Positions 36,784 through 45,354 of a DNA stretch of 64,000 bases are shown in pieces. Position numbers and translations under genes: made by a program. Every line of letters begins with the position of its first letter. Positions within the stretch are counted from its first letter, which is position 1. The notes under the pieces were generated by a model, which was given only the letters and a program-made list of their open reading frames with translations, made no database searches and was not told the DNA's origin. Origin of the DNA: Polaromonas sp. (GTDB lineage: Bacteria > Pseudomonadota > Gammaproteobacteria > Burkholderiales > Burkholderiaceae_C); contig JAQGLT010000109.1 in the NCBI GenBank assembly GCA_028292745.1, positions 1 through 64,000 on the forward strand. Direction: 5' to 3'.

Positions 36784-37503
36784 ATGAAAAAACAACGAGG
36801 TGGAACCCTGCTGGGTCTGGTCATCGGCGCCCTGGTCGGGCTGGGCATCGCGCTGACCGTGGCGGTGTACGTCACCAAGGTGCCCGTGCCCTTCATGAAC
36901 AAAAGCCCGGTGTACAACCCCGACAGCGACGCGGCGGAAAGCCGCAAAAACAAGGACTGGAACCCGAACGCGCCGCTGGCGGGGAAAAACCCCGCCAAGG
37001 CCACGCCGCCTTCGGCCTCCGGTGAGCTGACGCTGCCGCCCGAGACCGCCATCGGCGTGCCCGACCCGGTCGCGCCTTCGGCAGGCGCGCCACCCGAGCG
37101 CGCTGCCAAGCCGTCCCGGCCGGCACCCACCGTGGTCGCACCGGCGCCGACGCCAGCGCCAGCGCCGGCAGTCGTGGCCAAACCCTCCAAACCCATGTCG
37201 TCCGACCCGCTGGGCGACCTGGCCAAGTCCCGCTCGGAAAGCCCGGCGTTTTCTTCCGGCGCCGATCCGTTCAACTACTTCATCCAGGCCGGTGCCTACC
37301 GCACCCCGGAAGACGCCGAGCAGCAGCGCGCCCGCCTGCTGCTGCTGGGCATGCAGGCCAAGGTCACCGAGCGCGAGCAGGCCGGCCGCACCGTGTACCG
37401 CGTGCGCATCGGCCCGTTCGACAAGAAAGACGATGCCGACAAGGTCAAGGACCGGCTGGACCACAACTCGATCGAAACCGCGCTGGTCCGGGTGCAGCGT
37501 TGA
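36784..37503 (+). CDS. SPOR-domain membrane protein (FtsN-like)
   Basis: 239 residues from MKKQRGGTLLG, with GGGA upstream. The layout is a short cytoplasmic end, one membrane helix (LLGLVIGALVGLGIALTVAVYV), a long periplasmic Pro/Ala-rich linker (residues ~50-150), and a C-terminal SPOR domain (FIQAGAYRTPEDAEQQRARL ... YRVRIGPFDKKDDADKVKDRL). SPOR domains bind denuded septal peptidoglycan, so a role in division is likely. An in-frame ATG at 36751 would add 11 residues. Confidence 0.9.
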   Translation: MKKQRGGTLLGLVIGALVGLGIALTVAVYVTKVPVPFMNKSPVYNPDSDAAESRKNKDWNPNAPLAGKNPAKATPPSASGELTLPPETAIGVPDPVAPSAGAPPERAAKPSRPAPTVVAPAPTPAPAPAVVAKPSKPMSSDPLGDLAKSRSESPAFSSGADPFNYFIQAGAYRTPEDAEQQRARLLLLGMQAKVTEREQAGRTVYRVRIGPFDKKDDADKVKDRLDHNSIETALVRVQR

Positions 37504-37715
37504 GAATGCGCGGCCCAACGCTGGCCAGGCTGTGGCCGCCGACTCGGGACGGGCTGCAAGGCATCTTTTTGAAGCCGATAGCAGGGCTATTGGCGTGAAA
37601 AACAACGCAGCAGACCGTAGGGCGCTTTGCAGCGCGTCCTTCACTGCCGCAGGGGCTGAACTTTTCCGCCCCGCTGCATCCAACCTCTGCACTATTGACA
37701 CCAGGAGACCAATCA

Positions 37716-38381
37716 ATGCAACGTCGTGAGTTTTCGCTTTCAACCGCCACGCTGGCCGCTGCCGCCGCGCTGGGCATTTCCGCGCTTCCCGCCGTGGCGC
37801 AGGCACAGGCCAGGGCTTTTCAAAGCGGCACTGATTTCCTGACGCTCGGCAAGCCAGCCGCCACCGAAGCGCCCGCCGGGCAAATCGAAGTGGTCGAGTT
37901 TTTCTGGTACAGCTGCGGCCATTGCAACGGGTTCGAGCCTATGTTCGACGCCTGGGCCAGAAAAGTGCCCAAGGATGTGTCGGTGCGCCGGGTGCCGGTT
38001 GCCTTCCGGCCCGATTTTGAACCGCAGCAGCGCCTCTACTACGTGCTGGAAAGCCTGGGCAAGGTTGACGAGCTGCACAAGAAGGTGTTCTACACCATCC
38101 ATGTGGACAAGCAGCCGCTCACCACCGCCGACCAGATCACGGCCTGGGCGGAAAAACAGGGGATAGCCAAGGCCAAGTTTGTCGAGTTATACAACTCGTT
38201 TTCAGTCGCCACCAAGGCCCGCAAGGCCACGCAGCTGCAGGACGCCTATGCTGTCGACGGCGTGCCCGCCCTGGGCATCAACGGCCGCTATTTCACATCC
38301 GGCAGCCAGGCGAAGACGCTTGAACGCGCGCTGCAGGTCACCGATTACCTGATCGTCCAGGCACGCGCCGGGGTGAAGTAA
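37716..38381 (+). CDS. dsbA: Thiol:disulfide interchange protein DsbA
   Basis: 221 residues; periplasmic oxidase that makes disulfide bonds. AGGAG lies about 8 nt before the ATG. The signal peptide is MQRREFSLSTATLAAAAALG with cleavage near AVAQAQA. It contains a pair of arginines followed by E-F-S-L, close to a Tat motif. The thioredoxin-fold active site is FFWYSCGHCNGFEP (CGHC), and the cis-Pro loop is AVDGVPALGINGRY. Confidence 0.93.
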   Translation: MQRREFSLSTATLAAAAALGISALPAVAQAQARAFQSGTDFLTLGKPAATEAPAGQIEVVEFFWYSCGHCNGFEPMFDAWARKVPKDVSVRRVPVAFRPDFEPQQRLYYVLESLGKVDELHKKVFYTIHVDKQPLTTADQITAWAEKQGIAKAKFVELYNSFSVATKARKATQLQDAYAVDGVPALGINGRYFTSGSQAKTLERALQVTDYLIVQARAGVK

Positions 38382-38520
38382 GCCGCCTGCCCGGCCTGCG
38401 TCGGCGGCGACGCCAGCCAACCACTCCAGCCGCCGGCGCGGAGAGCCTGGTCGGCAGGCCCGGCATGCTGGAGCCGCTTTTGCCTGACTGGCAACAGCGG
38501 AGCCGGACAGCCTTGCTGCT

Positions 38521-38580
38521 CCTGAATTCATAGCTGCTTGCGCAAGCGCTGCCTGTACTGAGACCCGTTTCGATCAAAAA
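38521..38580 (+). repeat. 58-bp repeat R1
   Basis: Reads CCTGAATTCATAGCTGCTTG, then CGCAAGCGCTGCCTGTACTG and AGACCCGTTTCGATCAAAAA. Like the 27233 copy it is followed by a CCCCCGCTGGGGG palindrome, so the shared unit is longer than R1 alone. Confidence 0.8.
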
Positions 38581-38837
38581 TTTCGACATTTCCCGGCTTT
38601 TCCCCGGTATTTCTCCTTCCCCCGCTGGGGGAAGGTTGGGATGGGGGCCAGCGGAGGTCGAACGCCAGCCGCCGGCTTTTTCCTGCTGACCCGAGGCCTG
38701 CCTGATGCCTGGAAGGTTCGGGTTCGGATTCGGGGAGGCCCCATCCCTGCTTCCCCCGCTGGGGGAAGGAGCCAAGCGGGGCCGCTTAGCCAGGGCACTT
38801 TCAATTGGCATGCGCTTGCCCTGCCGACAACGCCAAT

Positions 38838-38902
38838 TACTATTATATTTATAGCATTCTGCGCAATAGCCACCAGCGCCAGAGGCCTGTTTAATACCAA
38901 AA
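38838..38902 (+). repeat. 58-bp repeat R1
   Basis: Reads TACTATTATATTTATAGC, then ATTCTGCGCAATAGCCACC and AGCGCCAGAGGCCTGTTTAA. All conserved blocks are present at the usual spacing. Confidence 0.85.
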
Positions 38903-39117
38903 TCGCTTGTTGGGGATGCCAAAGCAATCAAAAAAACATTTTGTATCAGCGGTTTTGTGCCTGCACGCCACACAAGAGGTGTGACAGGGCGGCCCGGTTA
39001 TGCAGGCAACGCCAGCACGTCAACCGACTTCTATTTCAGAGACAAACGAGGCCGTTTTTGTACCTGATTTGAAACGCTCCCGGCTCACCGCCTGATTTTT
39101 CCCGCACGATGAAAGCG

Positions 39118-39172
39118 CTTTTTCCTACAAAATTTTACATAAATTTATCAAATTTACTGATTTAATTGGGCC
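39118..39172 (+). promoter_or_regulatory. A/T-rich island upstream of tpsB, probable promoter region
   Basis: About 55 nt of very low GC (CTACAAAATTTTACATAAAT and following), in sharp contrast to the surroundings. It lies 120-170 nt before the tpsB start. Several -10-like hexamers (TACAAA, TTTAAT) occur, but none can be singled out. Such islands are typical targets of nucleoid proteins such as H-NS/MvaT types. Confidence 0.4.
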
Positions 39173-39290
39173 AAGGTACAAAGACTGATCCAATCGTGAA
39201 AAACACCGGCGCTGTTTGCTCTTTACCTCGCTTGCCCTGCCTCCTGTAGGTACGGCCCAGATCAACAGTCAGTCCCGCCCAAGGCATCTC

Positions 39291-40964
39291 GTGTTCAAAA
39301 TCAAACTCCTTCCTTTCGCGCTTGTGGCCCTGAGCCAGGGCGTACTTGCCCAGCAACCGCCGAGCGCCGGCAGCCAGCTCCAGCAAATCCCCCCTGCCCC
39401 CGTGCCGCAGAAAATGGCGCCCGGTGTCCGCATCGAGCCCAGCAGCGCGCCCGCCACGGCAGCCACCGACGCCGTGAAGATCACGGTCAACCGCCTTCAG
39501 GTCAGCGGTGCAACGACCTACCCGGCAGCCGAGCTGGTGGGCTTGACCGGATTCGTGCCGGGCAGTGAACTGAGCCTTGCCGAGCTGCGCGGCATGGCCG
39601 AAAAAATCACCGCGCACTACCGCGGCGCGGGCTATTTCGTCGCCCAGGCTTACCTGCCGGCGCAGGAAATCAAGGACGGCATCGTCACCCTTGCCGTCGC
39701 CGAAGGCCAGTACGGAAAAATCACGGTGCGCAACCAGAGCGCGCTCTCGAACGGCTTGGTCGACAGCCAGCTGGCCGGCCTCCGCAGCGGCGACACGGTC
39801 GCCATCCTTCCGCTTGAAAGCCGCCTGCTGCTGCTGTCGGACATTCCCGGCGTCGCCATCACCTCGACCCTGACGCCCGGCGCGTCGGTGGGGGCGTCCG
39901 ACCTGATCGTGGACGTGGCGCCCGGCCGGCGCGTCACGGGCAGCATCGATGCCGACAACGGCGGCAACCGCTACACCGGCGAATACCGCCTGGGGGCGAC
40001 GCTGAACCTGAACAATGCGGCGGGCCGGGGCGATGTCGCTTCGCTGCGCGTGCTGACATCCGGCTCGGGCCTGAACTATGCGCGCGCCTCCTACCAGATG
40101 CAGTTCGGCAAGGCGACGGCAGGCGTGGCCTACAGCTGGCTGGGCTATGAACTGGGCCGGGAATTTTCCAGCCTGCAGGCCAGCGGCACGGCAAGGATCG
40201 CCAGCGTGTATGGCAGCTATCCGCTCCTCCGCACGCGCAACACCAACCTGTATGCCCTGCTCGCCTATGACCACAAGACGTTTCAGGACCGGGTCGATGC
40301 CACGCAGACAGCCACGGACAAGAAAGCCCAGGCACTGATGGCAACCCTGCGCGGCGACCACCGGGACACTCTGGGCGGCGGCGGCGTGAGCAGCTACTCG
40401 CTTACCGCAACAGCGGGCAACCTGGACATCCAGACCCCGGCATTGCGGGCCTTCGATGCGGCAACCGCGCAAAGCCACGGCCGCTACGCCAAGCTGGGCC
40501 TGAGCGCCATGCGTCTGCAAAGCGTGACCGACACGGTGTCGCTGTACGCCGGCATCCATGGGCAGCTGGCGTCGACCAACCTCGACATCTCAGAGAAGAT
40601 GGAACTCGGCGGCATGAACGGCATACGGGCCTACCCGGAAGGCGAAGCCTATGCCGACCAAGGCTATGTCGTGACGCTGGAGGCCCGCCTGGAGTTGCCC
40701 AGATTTTCAGCACAAATGCCCGGCCAGATGCAGCTGGTCGGCTTCATCGACACCGGCAGCGTGACCGTTAACAAAAACCCCGGCGCCTGGGCGGGTGGCG
40801 ACAACCGCAGAACCCTGAGCGCCGCAGGCGTCGGGCTGAACTGGTCGGCCTACAACAGCTTCATGGTCAGAACGTCCTACGCCCGCAAGATTGGAAACGA
40901 TGCGGCCACCTCGGCGCCGGACAAGTCGGGCCGTTTCTGGATTCAGGCTGTCAAGTATTTTTGA
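39291..40964 (+). CDS. TpsB outer-membrane transporter (ShlB/FhaC/HecB family)
   Basis: 557 residues from the GTG at 39291, which has AAGG 6 nt upstream and gives the signal peptide VFKIKLLPFALVALSQGVLAQ. A longer TTG start (39216) would put this signal inside the protein. A POTRA domain (VNRLQVSGATTYPAAEL ... HYRGAGYFVAQAYLPAQ) precedes a 16-strand-type barrel. GGMNGIRAYPEGEAYADQGY is the conserved lid-barrel motif (VRGY/F position). It secretes the TpsA partner encoded 51 nt downstream. Confidence 0.92.
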   Translation: MFKIKLLPFALVALSQGVLAQQPPSAGSQLQQIPPAPVPQKMAPGVRIEPSSAPATAATDAVKITVNRLQVSGATTYPAAELVGLTGFVPGSELSLAELRGMAEKITAHYRGAGYFVAQAYLPAQEIKDGIVTLAVAEGQYGKITVRNQSALSNGLVDSQLAGLRSGDTVAILPLESRLLLLSDIPGVAITSTLTPGASVGASDLIVDVAPGRRVTGSIDADNGGNRYTGEYRLGATLNLNNAAGRGDVASLRVLTSGSGLNYARASYQMQFGKATAGVAYSWLGYELGREFSSLQASGTARIASVYGSYPLLRTRNTNLYALLAYDHKTFQDRVDATQTATDKKAQALMATLRGDHRDTLGGGGVSSYSLTATAGNLDIQTPALRAFDAATAQSHGRYAKLGLSAMRLQSVTDTVSLYAGIHGQLASTNLDISEKMELGGMNGIRAYPEGEAYADQGYVVTLEARLELPRFSAQMPGQMQLVGFIDTGSVTVNKNPGAWAGGDNRRTLSAAGVGLNWSAYNSFMVRTSYARKIGNDAATSAPDKSGRFWIQAVKYF

Positions 40965-41015
40965 GCCGTCTGAACCCGACCCCACCCGTATTCGAAGAAC
41001 TCGCGAAAGAACCCC

Positions 41016-43556
41016 ATGAACCTCATCCACCGCTCCGTCTGGAATGACCAGACCGGCACCTTTGTCGCCGTGTCAGAACATGCCCGCAGCGCGGGCAAAA
41101 CCACCTCGTCCGGCGTATCCGCCGGTGCCTTGCCAGCGGGCAGCGGGGGCGCGCTCCTCTTCAGCGTGCTGGCTTTTTCCCTGATGCTGGCCTGCGGCGC
41201 GAACGTCCAGGCCCAGCCGGTCGGCGGCGTGGTGTCCGCCGGCGCGGCCACGATCGGCGGCACGCCGGGCAACATGACCATCACCCAGACCACGCCCAGC
41301 GTGGCCATCAACTGGCAGAGCTTCGGCATCAACGCTGGCGAGTCCGTCCAGTTCCAGCAGCCGAACATCAACTCTGTGGCACTCAACCGGGTCACCGGCG
41401 CCACGCCCTCCAGCATCCTGGGCAGCCTCACGGCCAACGGCAAGGTGTTTCTGGTCAACCCCAACGGCATCCTGTTCGGCAGCGGCGCGTCGGTGAACGT
41501 CGGCGGGCTGGTGGCTTCCACGCTGGCCATCAGCGATGCCAATTTCATGGCGCGCAATTACCAGTTTTCGGGCGCCGGCACAGGCAGCGTGGTGAACCTG
41601 GGCACGATCACCGCCGCCAGTGCTGGCTATGTGGCCCTGCTGGGCGCGAACGTGAGCAACCAGGGCACCCTTTCGGCCCAGCTGGGCACCGTCGCGCTGG
41701 CCGGCGGCAATGCCATGACCCTGGATGTTGCAGGCGACAAGCTGCTGAACGTCGCGGTGGACCAGGGCGCGATCAATGCATTGGTGGACAACGGCGGGCT
41801 GATCCGGGCCGAGGGCGGCCAGGTGCTGATGACCACGCAGGCGGCGGGCAGCCTGCTGTCCAATGCGGTCAACAACACCGGCGTGATCGAGGCGCAGACG
41901 CTTCTAAGCAGCAATGGCACTATCAAGCTGCTGGGCGGCATGCAAACAGGCACGGTGAACGTGGCGGGCAGGCTGGACGCCAGCGGGCCCAGCGGCGGCA
42001 CTGGCGGCGCTATCAGGACTTCCGCGGCACGGGTGAACGTGGCCAACGCGGCCGTCATCACATCCGCCGCCCCCACGGGACAGTCCGGCACCTGGCTGCT
42101 GGAGGCGCAGGACTTCACGATCGGCAGCGGCCCGACGGACAATATTTCCGGCGCCACGCTGTCGGCCCAGCTGGTCACCAGCAACGTCACCATCAGCACG
42201 CTGGCGGCCACGGCCAGCAACGGCGACATCAATGTCAACGATGCCGTCAGCTGGACGGCCAGCACCGGACCGACCACCCTGGCCCTGAATTCCCTGCAGG
42301 ATGTGAACGTGAACCAGGCCGTGACGGCCACCAATGGAAATTTCGAGGTGTGCTGCGGCCGCGACATCAATGTGAACAACGCCATCACGACCGTCAACGG
42401 AAGCATTTTATTGAACGCTGGCCGCGACGTGAACATGAAGGGGGCCATGACGACGACCGATGGCAACATGACCATGTGCGCTGCGGACAATGTCAACATC
42501 GGCGCCAAAATCACCCTGACCCGGGGCAGCAGCATTCCAGGCCAGAGCCTGGGCCTGCCGCTCGGGCTGGTATTGACGGCAGGCTATGGCGCCACGGGGC
42601 CCGGCAAAGGCGGCGGCACGGTGATTTTCGACCCGCTGGCGCCGCCGGTCACCGTGACCGGGCCGAATGCGCCGGTCACGATCAACTACAACCCCGCTAC
42701 GTATGCAACGCCGGTCAACTACTCACCCAATTTCATTCTCAGCAGCGGCGCGGCACTGGGGCAACACATGCTGGTCTTTCCCGATGGCGGCGACAAGCCC
42801 TTTGACGGCACGACCACGGCCACCCTTTCGGCACTGAAGGGCAACCCTGTCGGCGTGACGCTGGTTGCCGGCCCCGGCAGCACCGCCACGTTCGCCACGC
42901 CCTTCGTGGGAACGAACAAGGTCATCACCCTGACCGGCTACAGCCTGGGCGGTACAAACGCCGGCGACTATGCCTTGGCGGTTGCCTGCTGCGGCCCGGC
43001 GTCTGCCAGGACCACTGCAACCATCGGCCCGGCAGTCATCGTCACACCGCCCGTCGTGGGCACACCGCCTGTTGTCGTCACACCGCCCGTCGTGGGCACA
43101 CCGCCTGTTGTCGTCACACCGCCCGTCGTGGGCACACCACCAGTTGTCGGCACGCCTCCCGTCGTGGGCACACCACCAGTTGTCGGCACGCCTCCCGTCG
43201 TGGGCACACCACCAGTTGTCGGCACGCCTCCCGTCGTGGGCACGCCACCAGGTGTCGGCACACCGCCCGTCGATTTGCCCCCGGTTGCTTTGCCCACCGC
43301 GCCGTTACCTCTCCCAACCCCATTCCCTTTTCCAGCTCCCCCTGCAGCTCCAGTTGGCATCGTGCCGATTCCGGTGCCGTCCACGGTCGCGCTTGTCGTG
43401 GTGCCGCCGGTGGCCGTGCCGGTTGTTTTCAAGGTTGAAACGGTTCCAGCCGCGCCCGTTGTGGTGATTGCCAACACGCCAGAGGTGGTGCCCGTGGCTA
43501 CGCCACCCCAGCCCTACGTGGCCCCGCAGCGTGTTCGCAAGCAGGATCGGAACTAG
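41016..43556 (+). CDS. TpsA exoprotein (filamentous-haemagglutinin N-terminal type) with proline-rich repeats
   Basis: 846 residues. It begins with an extended signal peptide region (MNLIHRSVWNDQTGTFVAVS), then a hydrophobic signal ending near ANVQAQP. Residues ~68-330 are the TPS secretion domain, with VNPNGILFGSGASVNVGGLVAST. Next come Asn/Asp-rich beta repeats (INVNNAITTVNGSILLNAG). A YDG-like domain follows (FDGTTTATLSALKGN ... GTNAGDYALA). A TPPVVG repeat stretch (680-755) and a Pro/Val-rich tail ending in RVRKQDRN complete it. It is short for a TpsA and is probably a surface adhesin. TpsB is directly upstream. Confidence 0.9.
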   Translation: MNLIHRSVWNDQTGTFVAVSEHARSAGKTTSSGVSAGALPAGSGGALLFSVLAFSLMLACGANVQAQPVGGVVSAGAATIGGTPGNMTITQTTPSVAINWQSFGINAGESVQFQQPNINSVALNRVTGATPSSILGSLTANGKVFLVNPNGILFGSGASVNVGGLVASTLAISDANFMARNYQFSGAGTGSVVNLGTITAASAGYVALLGANVSNQGTLSAQLGTVALAGGNAMTLDVAGDKLLNVAVDQGAINALVDNGGLIRAEGGQVLMTTQAAGSLLSNAVNNTGVIEAQTLLSSNGTIKLLGGMQTGTVNVAGRLDASGPSGGTGGAIRTSAARVNVANAAVITSAAPTGQSGTWLLEAQDFTIGSGPTDNISGATLSAQLVTSNVTISTLAATASNGDINVNDAVSWTASTGPTTLALNSLQDVNVNQAVTATNGNFEVCCGRDINVNNAITTVNGSILLNAGRDVNMKGAMTTTDGNMTMCAADNVNIGAKITLTRGSSIPGQSLGLPLGLVLTAGYGATGPGKGGGTVIFDPLAPPVTVTGPNAPVTINYNPATYATPVNYSPNFILSSGAALGQHMLVFPDGGDKPFDGTTTATLSALKGNPVGVTLVAGPGSTATFATPFVGTNKVITLTGYSLGGTNAGDYALAVACCGPASARTTATIGPAVIVTPPVVGTPPVVVTPPVVGTPPVVVTPPVVGTPPVVGTPPVVGTPPVVGTPPVVGTPPVVGTPPVVGTPPGVGTPPVDLPPVALPTAPLPLPTPFPFPAPPAAPVGIVPIPVPSTVALVVVPPVAVPVVFKVETVPAAPVVVIANTPEVVPVATPPQPYVAPQRVRKQDRN
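43041..43274 (+). repeat. 36-bp tandem repeat in tpsA (six and a half units)
   Basis: Units start at 43041, 43077, 43113, 43149, 43185 and 43221, with half a unit at 43257. Each encodes two TPPVVx hexapeptides. Units 1-2 are identical and units 4-5 are identical, suggesting recent duplication. The length is a multiple of three, so unit gain or loss keeps the frame. Confidence 0.95.
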
Positions 43557-43591
43557 AAAACAGGCGCTCACCACTGAACAGGAGCAGCAAC

Positions 43592-44443
43592 ATGACGAGC
43601 CATGGCAGGAACGAAGACTTGACTTTCCAAACCGCGGCTTCGGAGCCGGGGCGCCAGCCGTGCTGGCCGAGTGGTTTTAGGACTCAAGCGGTGCGCCTGA
43701 GCTTGACCTTGGCCTGTTTGTCCGTGCCGCTGGCAGTCCAAGCACAAAACTTAGCGACTCTGCGCACACCAGACCTGGCCCGAGGCTTAGCCACCGACGC
43801 CGGAACCCTGACTGCGCTTGCAACGCAGCCCGCGCCTGGCCGGCCCGCCAGGCGAGCGAACTTCGGCCAGGAAGCGGCTTCTCCCGCTTCGCAGGAAATC
43901 GCGCATTGGGTGGTGGATTCAGGCGACAACCGCAACCTGCCTTTCCTGATTGTCGACAAGGCAGCGGCCAGGGTCTTTGCATTCGATCCGCAAGGTCAAT
44001 TGCGCGGCGCAGCGGCTGTGCTGCTGGGCCTGGCCGTGGGTGATGACTCGGTGCCGGGCATCGGCGAGCGCAAGCTGTCGAGCATTCGCCCCGAGGAGCG
44101 CACCACCCCGGCCGGCCGTTTCGTGGCGTCGCTGGACCGCAATCTTCATGGCGAGGAAATTCTCTGGGTGGACTACGACACGTCCATTTCCCTGCACCGC
44201 GTGGTGACGTCGCAGCCCAGGGAGCGCCGCGCGCAGCGCTTGGCCACGCCGAGCCCGCTGGACAACCGTATTTCCTACGGCTGCATCAATGTCCCGGTCA
44301 AGTTCTATGACGAGGTCGTCAGTCCGGCATTTACCGGAACGGACGGCATCGTCTATGTGCTGCCCGAAACCCGCCCGGCGCGCGAGGTGTTCGGCGCGTA
44401 TGACGTGCAGGCACGCGAACGCCTGCACATCGCCACGCAGTGA
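43592..44443 (+). CDS. L,D-transpeptidase-like (YkuD-type) secreted protein
   Basis: 283 residues; AGGAG 6-7 nt before the ATG. The N-terminal 30 residues are followed by a hydrophobic signal (LSLTLACLSVPLAVQAQ). The catalytic half has TTPAGRFVASL, WVDYDTSISLHRV and RISYGCINVPVKFYDEVV. The usual YkuD motif HGxx..SHGC(I/V)R appears here as S-Y-G-C-I-N with the nucleophile Cys kept. It may crosslink peptidoglycan or anchor a surface protein. It is 35 nt downstream of tpsA and probably cotranscribed. Confidence 0.8.
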   Translation: MTSHGRNEDLTFQTAASEPGRQPCWPSGFRTQAVRLSLTLACLSVPLAVQAQNLATLRTPDLARGLATDAGTLTALATQPAPGRPARRANFGQEAASPASQEIAHWVVDSGDNRNLPFLIVDKAAARVFAFDPQGQLRGAAAVLLGLAVGDDSVPGIGERKLSSIRPEERTTPAGRFVASLDRNLHGEEILWVDYDTSISLHRVVTSQPRERRAQRLATPSPLDNRISYGCINVPVKFYDEVVSPAFTGTDGIVYVLPETRPAREVFGAYDVQARERLHIATQ

Positions 44444-44650
44444 GGTTCGGGGTGGACATGCGCAAGCGCGCCTTGATGGGTTTGATGGCTTGAATGCAAG
44501 CCCAGCAGCTTCAACCGCTACCGGCTTCCTGGCCGCCGATGCGGCACATTTGCCTGGGTGGACCTTGATCGGCGCGGCGGCTGTGCGAATGCCGATGGGT
44601 GAGCCCGCGGGCGACATAGGCATGTAGCGCATGCCGGTGTTTGAGCATCC

Positions 44651-44680
44651 TGAAATTCGCATTAGTGGCATGGCTACAAT
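44651..44680 (+). promoter_or_regulatory. Candidate promoter of lptA-lptB
   Basis: TACAAT at 44675-44680 is a good -10, about 33 nt before the lptA start. A weak -35 (CTGAAA/TGAAAT) lies 18-19 nt upstream. The gene upstream is unrelated (L,D-transpeptidase-like), so lptAB needs its own promoter here. Confidence 0.45.
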
Positions 44681-44712
44681 GCCTAAACCGTCAGCTGCAA
44701 GATTCGTGCCTT

Positions 44713-45351
44713 ATGAAAAGTCCTTTGCTCTCCCTTTTCCTGTTCGCCTTTCTGGCGGCGGGCGCCGTGCTGCCCGCTGCGGCCGAAAAAGCCGACCGCG
44801 ACAAGCCGATGAACGCCGAGGCCGATGCCCTGCGCTATGACGACCTGAAGCAGACCAGCGTATTCACCGGCAACGTGGTGATCACCAAGGGCACCACCAT
44901 AATTCGCGGCGCGCAGGTGGATGTCAGCCAGGACCCCGAGGGCTACCAGCAGGCCGTGGCCATTGCCGCGCCGGGCAAGCTGGCCTATTACCGCAAAAAG
45001 CGCGACGGGGTGGAGGAATACATCGAAGGCGAAGCCGAGCGGATCGAATACGACAGCCGGGCCGATTTGGTCAAGTTCATCAAGCGTGCCGTGGTGCGCC
45101 GGCTCAAGGGCAGCACGCTGAGTGACGAGACCAGCGGGGCGCTGATTGTCTACAACAACAATACCGATGTGTTCACGGTCGATGCGGGTTCGCAAAACAG
45201 CACGCCGGCCAATCCCGGCGGACGGGTCCGCGCCATGCTCTCGCCGCGCACCGCAGCCGCGCCGCCGCCCGCCGCGCCCGGGGGCCCCGCCCCGGTTCTG
45301 CGCCCCAGCACCACGCTGGGGACCGGCACACCGCCTGCGAAGGCACCCTGA
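44713..45351 (+). CDS. lptA: Lipopolysaccharide transport periplasmic protein LptA
   Basis: 212 residues from MKSPLLSLFLFAFLAAGAVL with signal cleavage near PAAAEK. The OstA/LptA beta-jellyroll follows: MNAEADALRYDDLKQTSVFTGNVVITKGTTIIRGAQVDV and LIVYNNNTDVFTVDAG. The C-terminal ~40 residues are Pro/Ala-rich and variable. LptA bridges LPS from the inner to the outer membrane. It is followed by lptB after 3 nt. LptC and kdsC, which often precede it, are not upstream here. Confidence 0.94.
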   Translation: MKSPLLSLFLFAFLAAGAVLPAAAEKADRDKPMNAEADALRYDDLKQTSVFTGNVVITKGTTIIRGAQVDVSQDPEGYQQAVAIAAPGKLAYYRKKRDGVEEYIEGEAERIEYDSRADLVKFIKRAVVRRLKGSTLSDETSGALIVYNNNTDVFTVDAGSQNSTPANPGGRVRAMLSPRTAAAPPPAAPGGPAPVLRPSTTLGTGTPPAKAP

Positions 45352-45354
45352 CCC

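Larger units (their letters stand above)
38382..39290. other. Repeat-rich region dsbA-tpsB
   Basis: 909 nt with no supported gene. It holds two R1 copies (38521-38580, 38838-38902) and two copies of the short palindrome TTCCCCCGCTGGGGGAAG (near 38620 and 38750). The right end is the A/T-rich region upstream of the two-partner secretion genes. Confidence 0.6.

Noticed and set aside
37563-37600. Further R1 copy between the SPOR gene and dsbA
   Set aside because: Only GATAGCAGGGCTATTGGCG recalls the first palindrome; the second half and spacing are absent.
43041-43274. CRISPR-like array
   Set aside because: Units are contiguous 36-mers without spacers, translate as TPPVVG repeats in the tpsA frame, and no cas genes are near.
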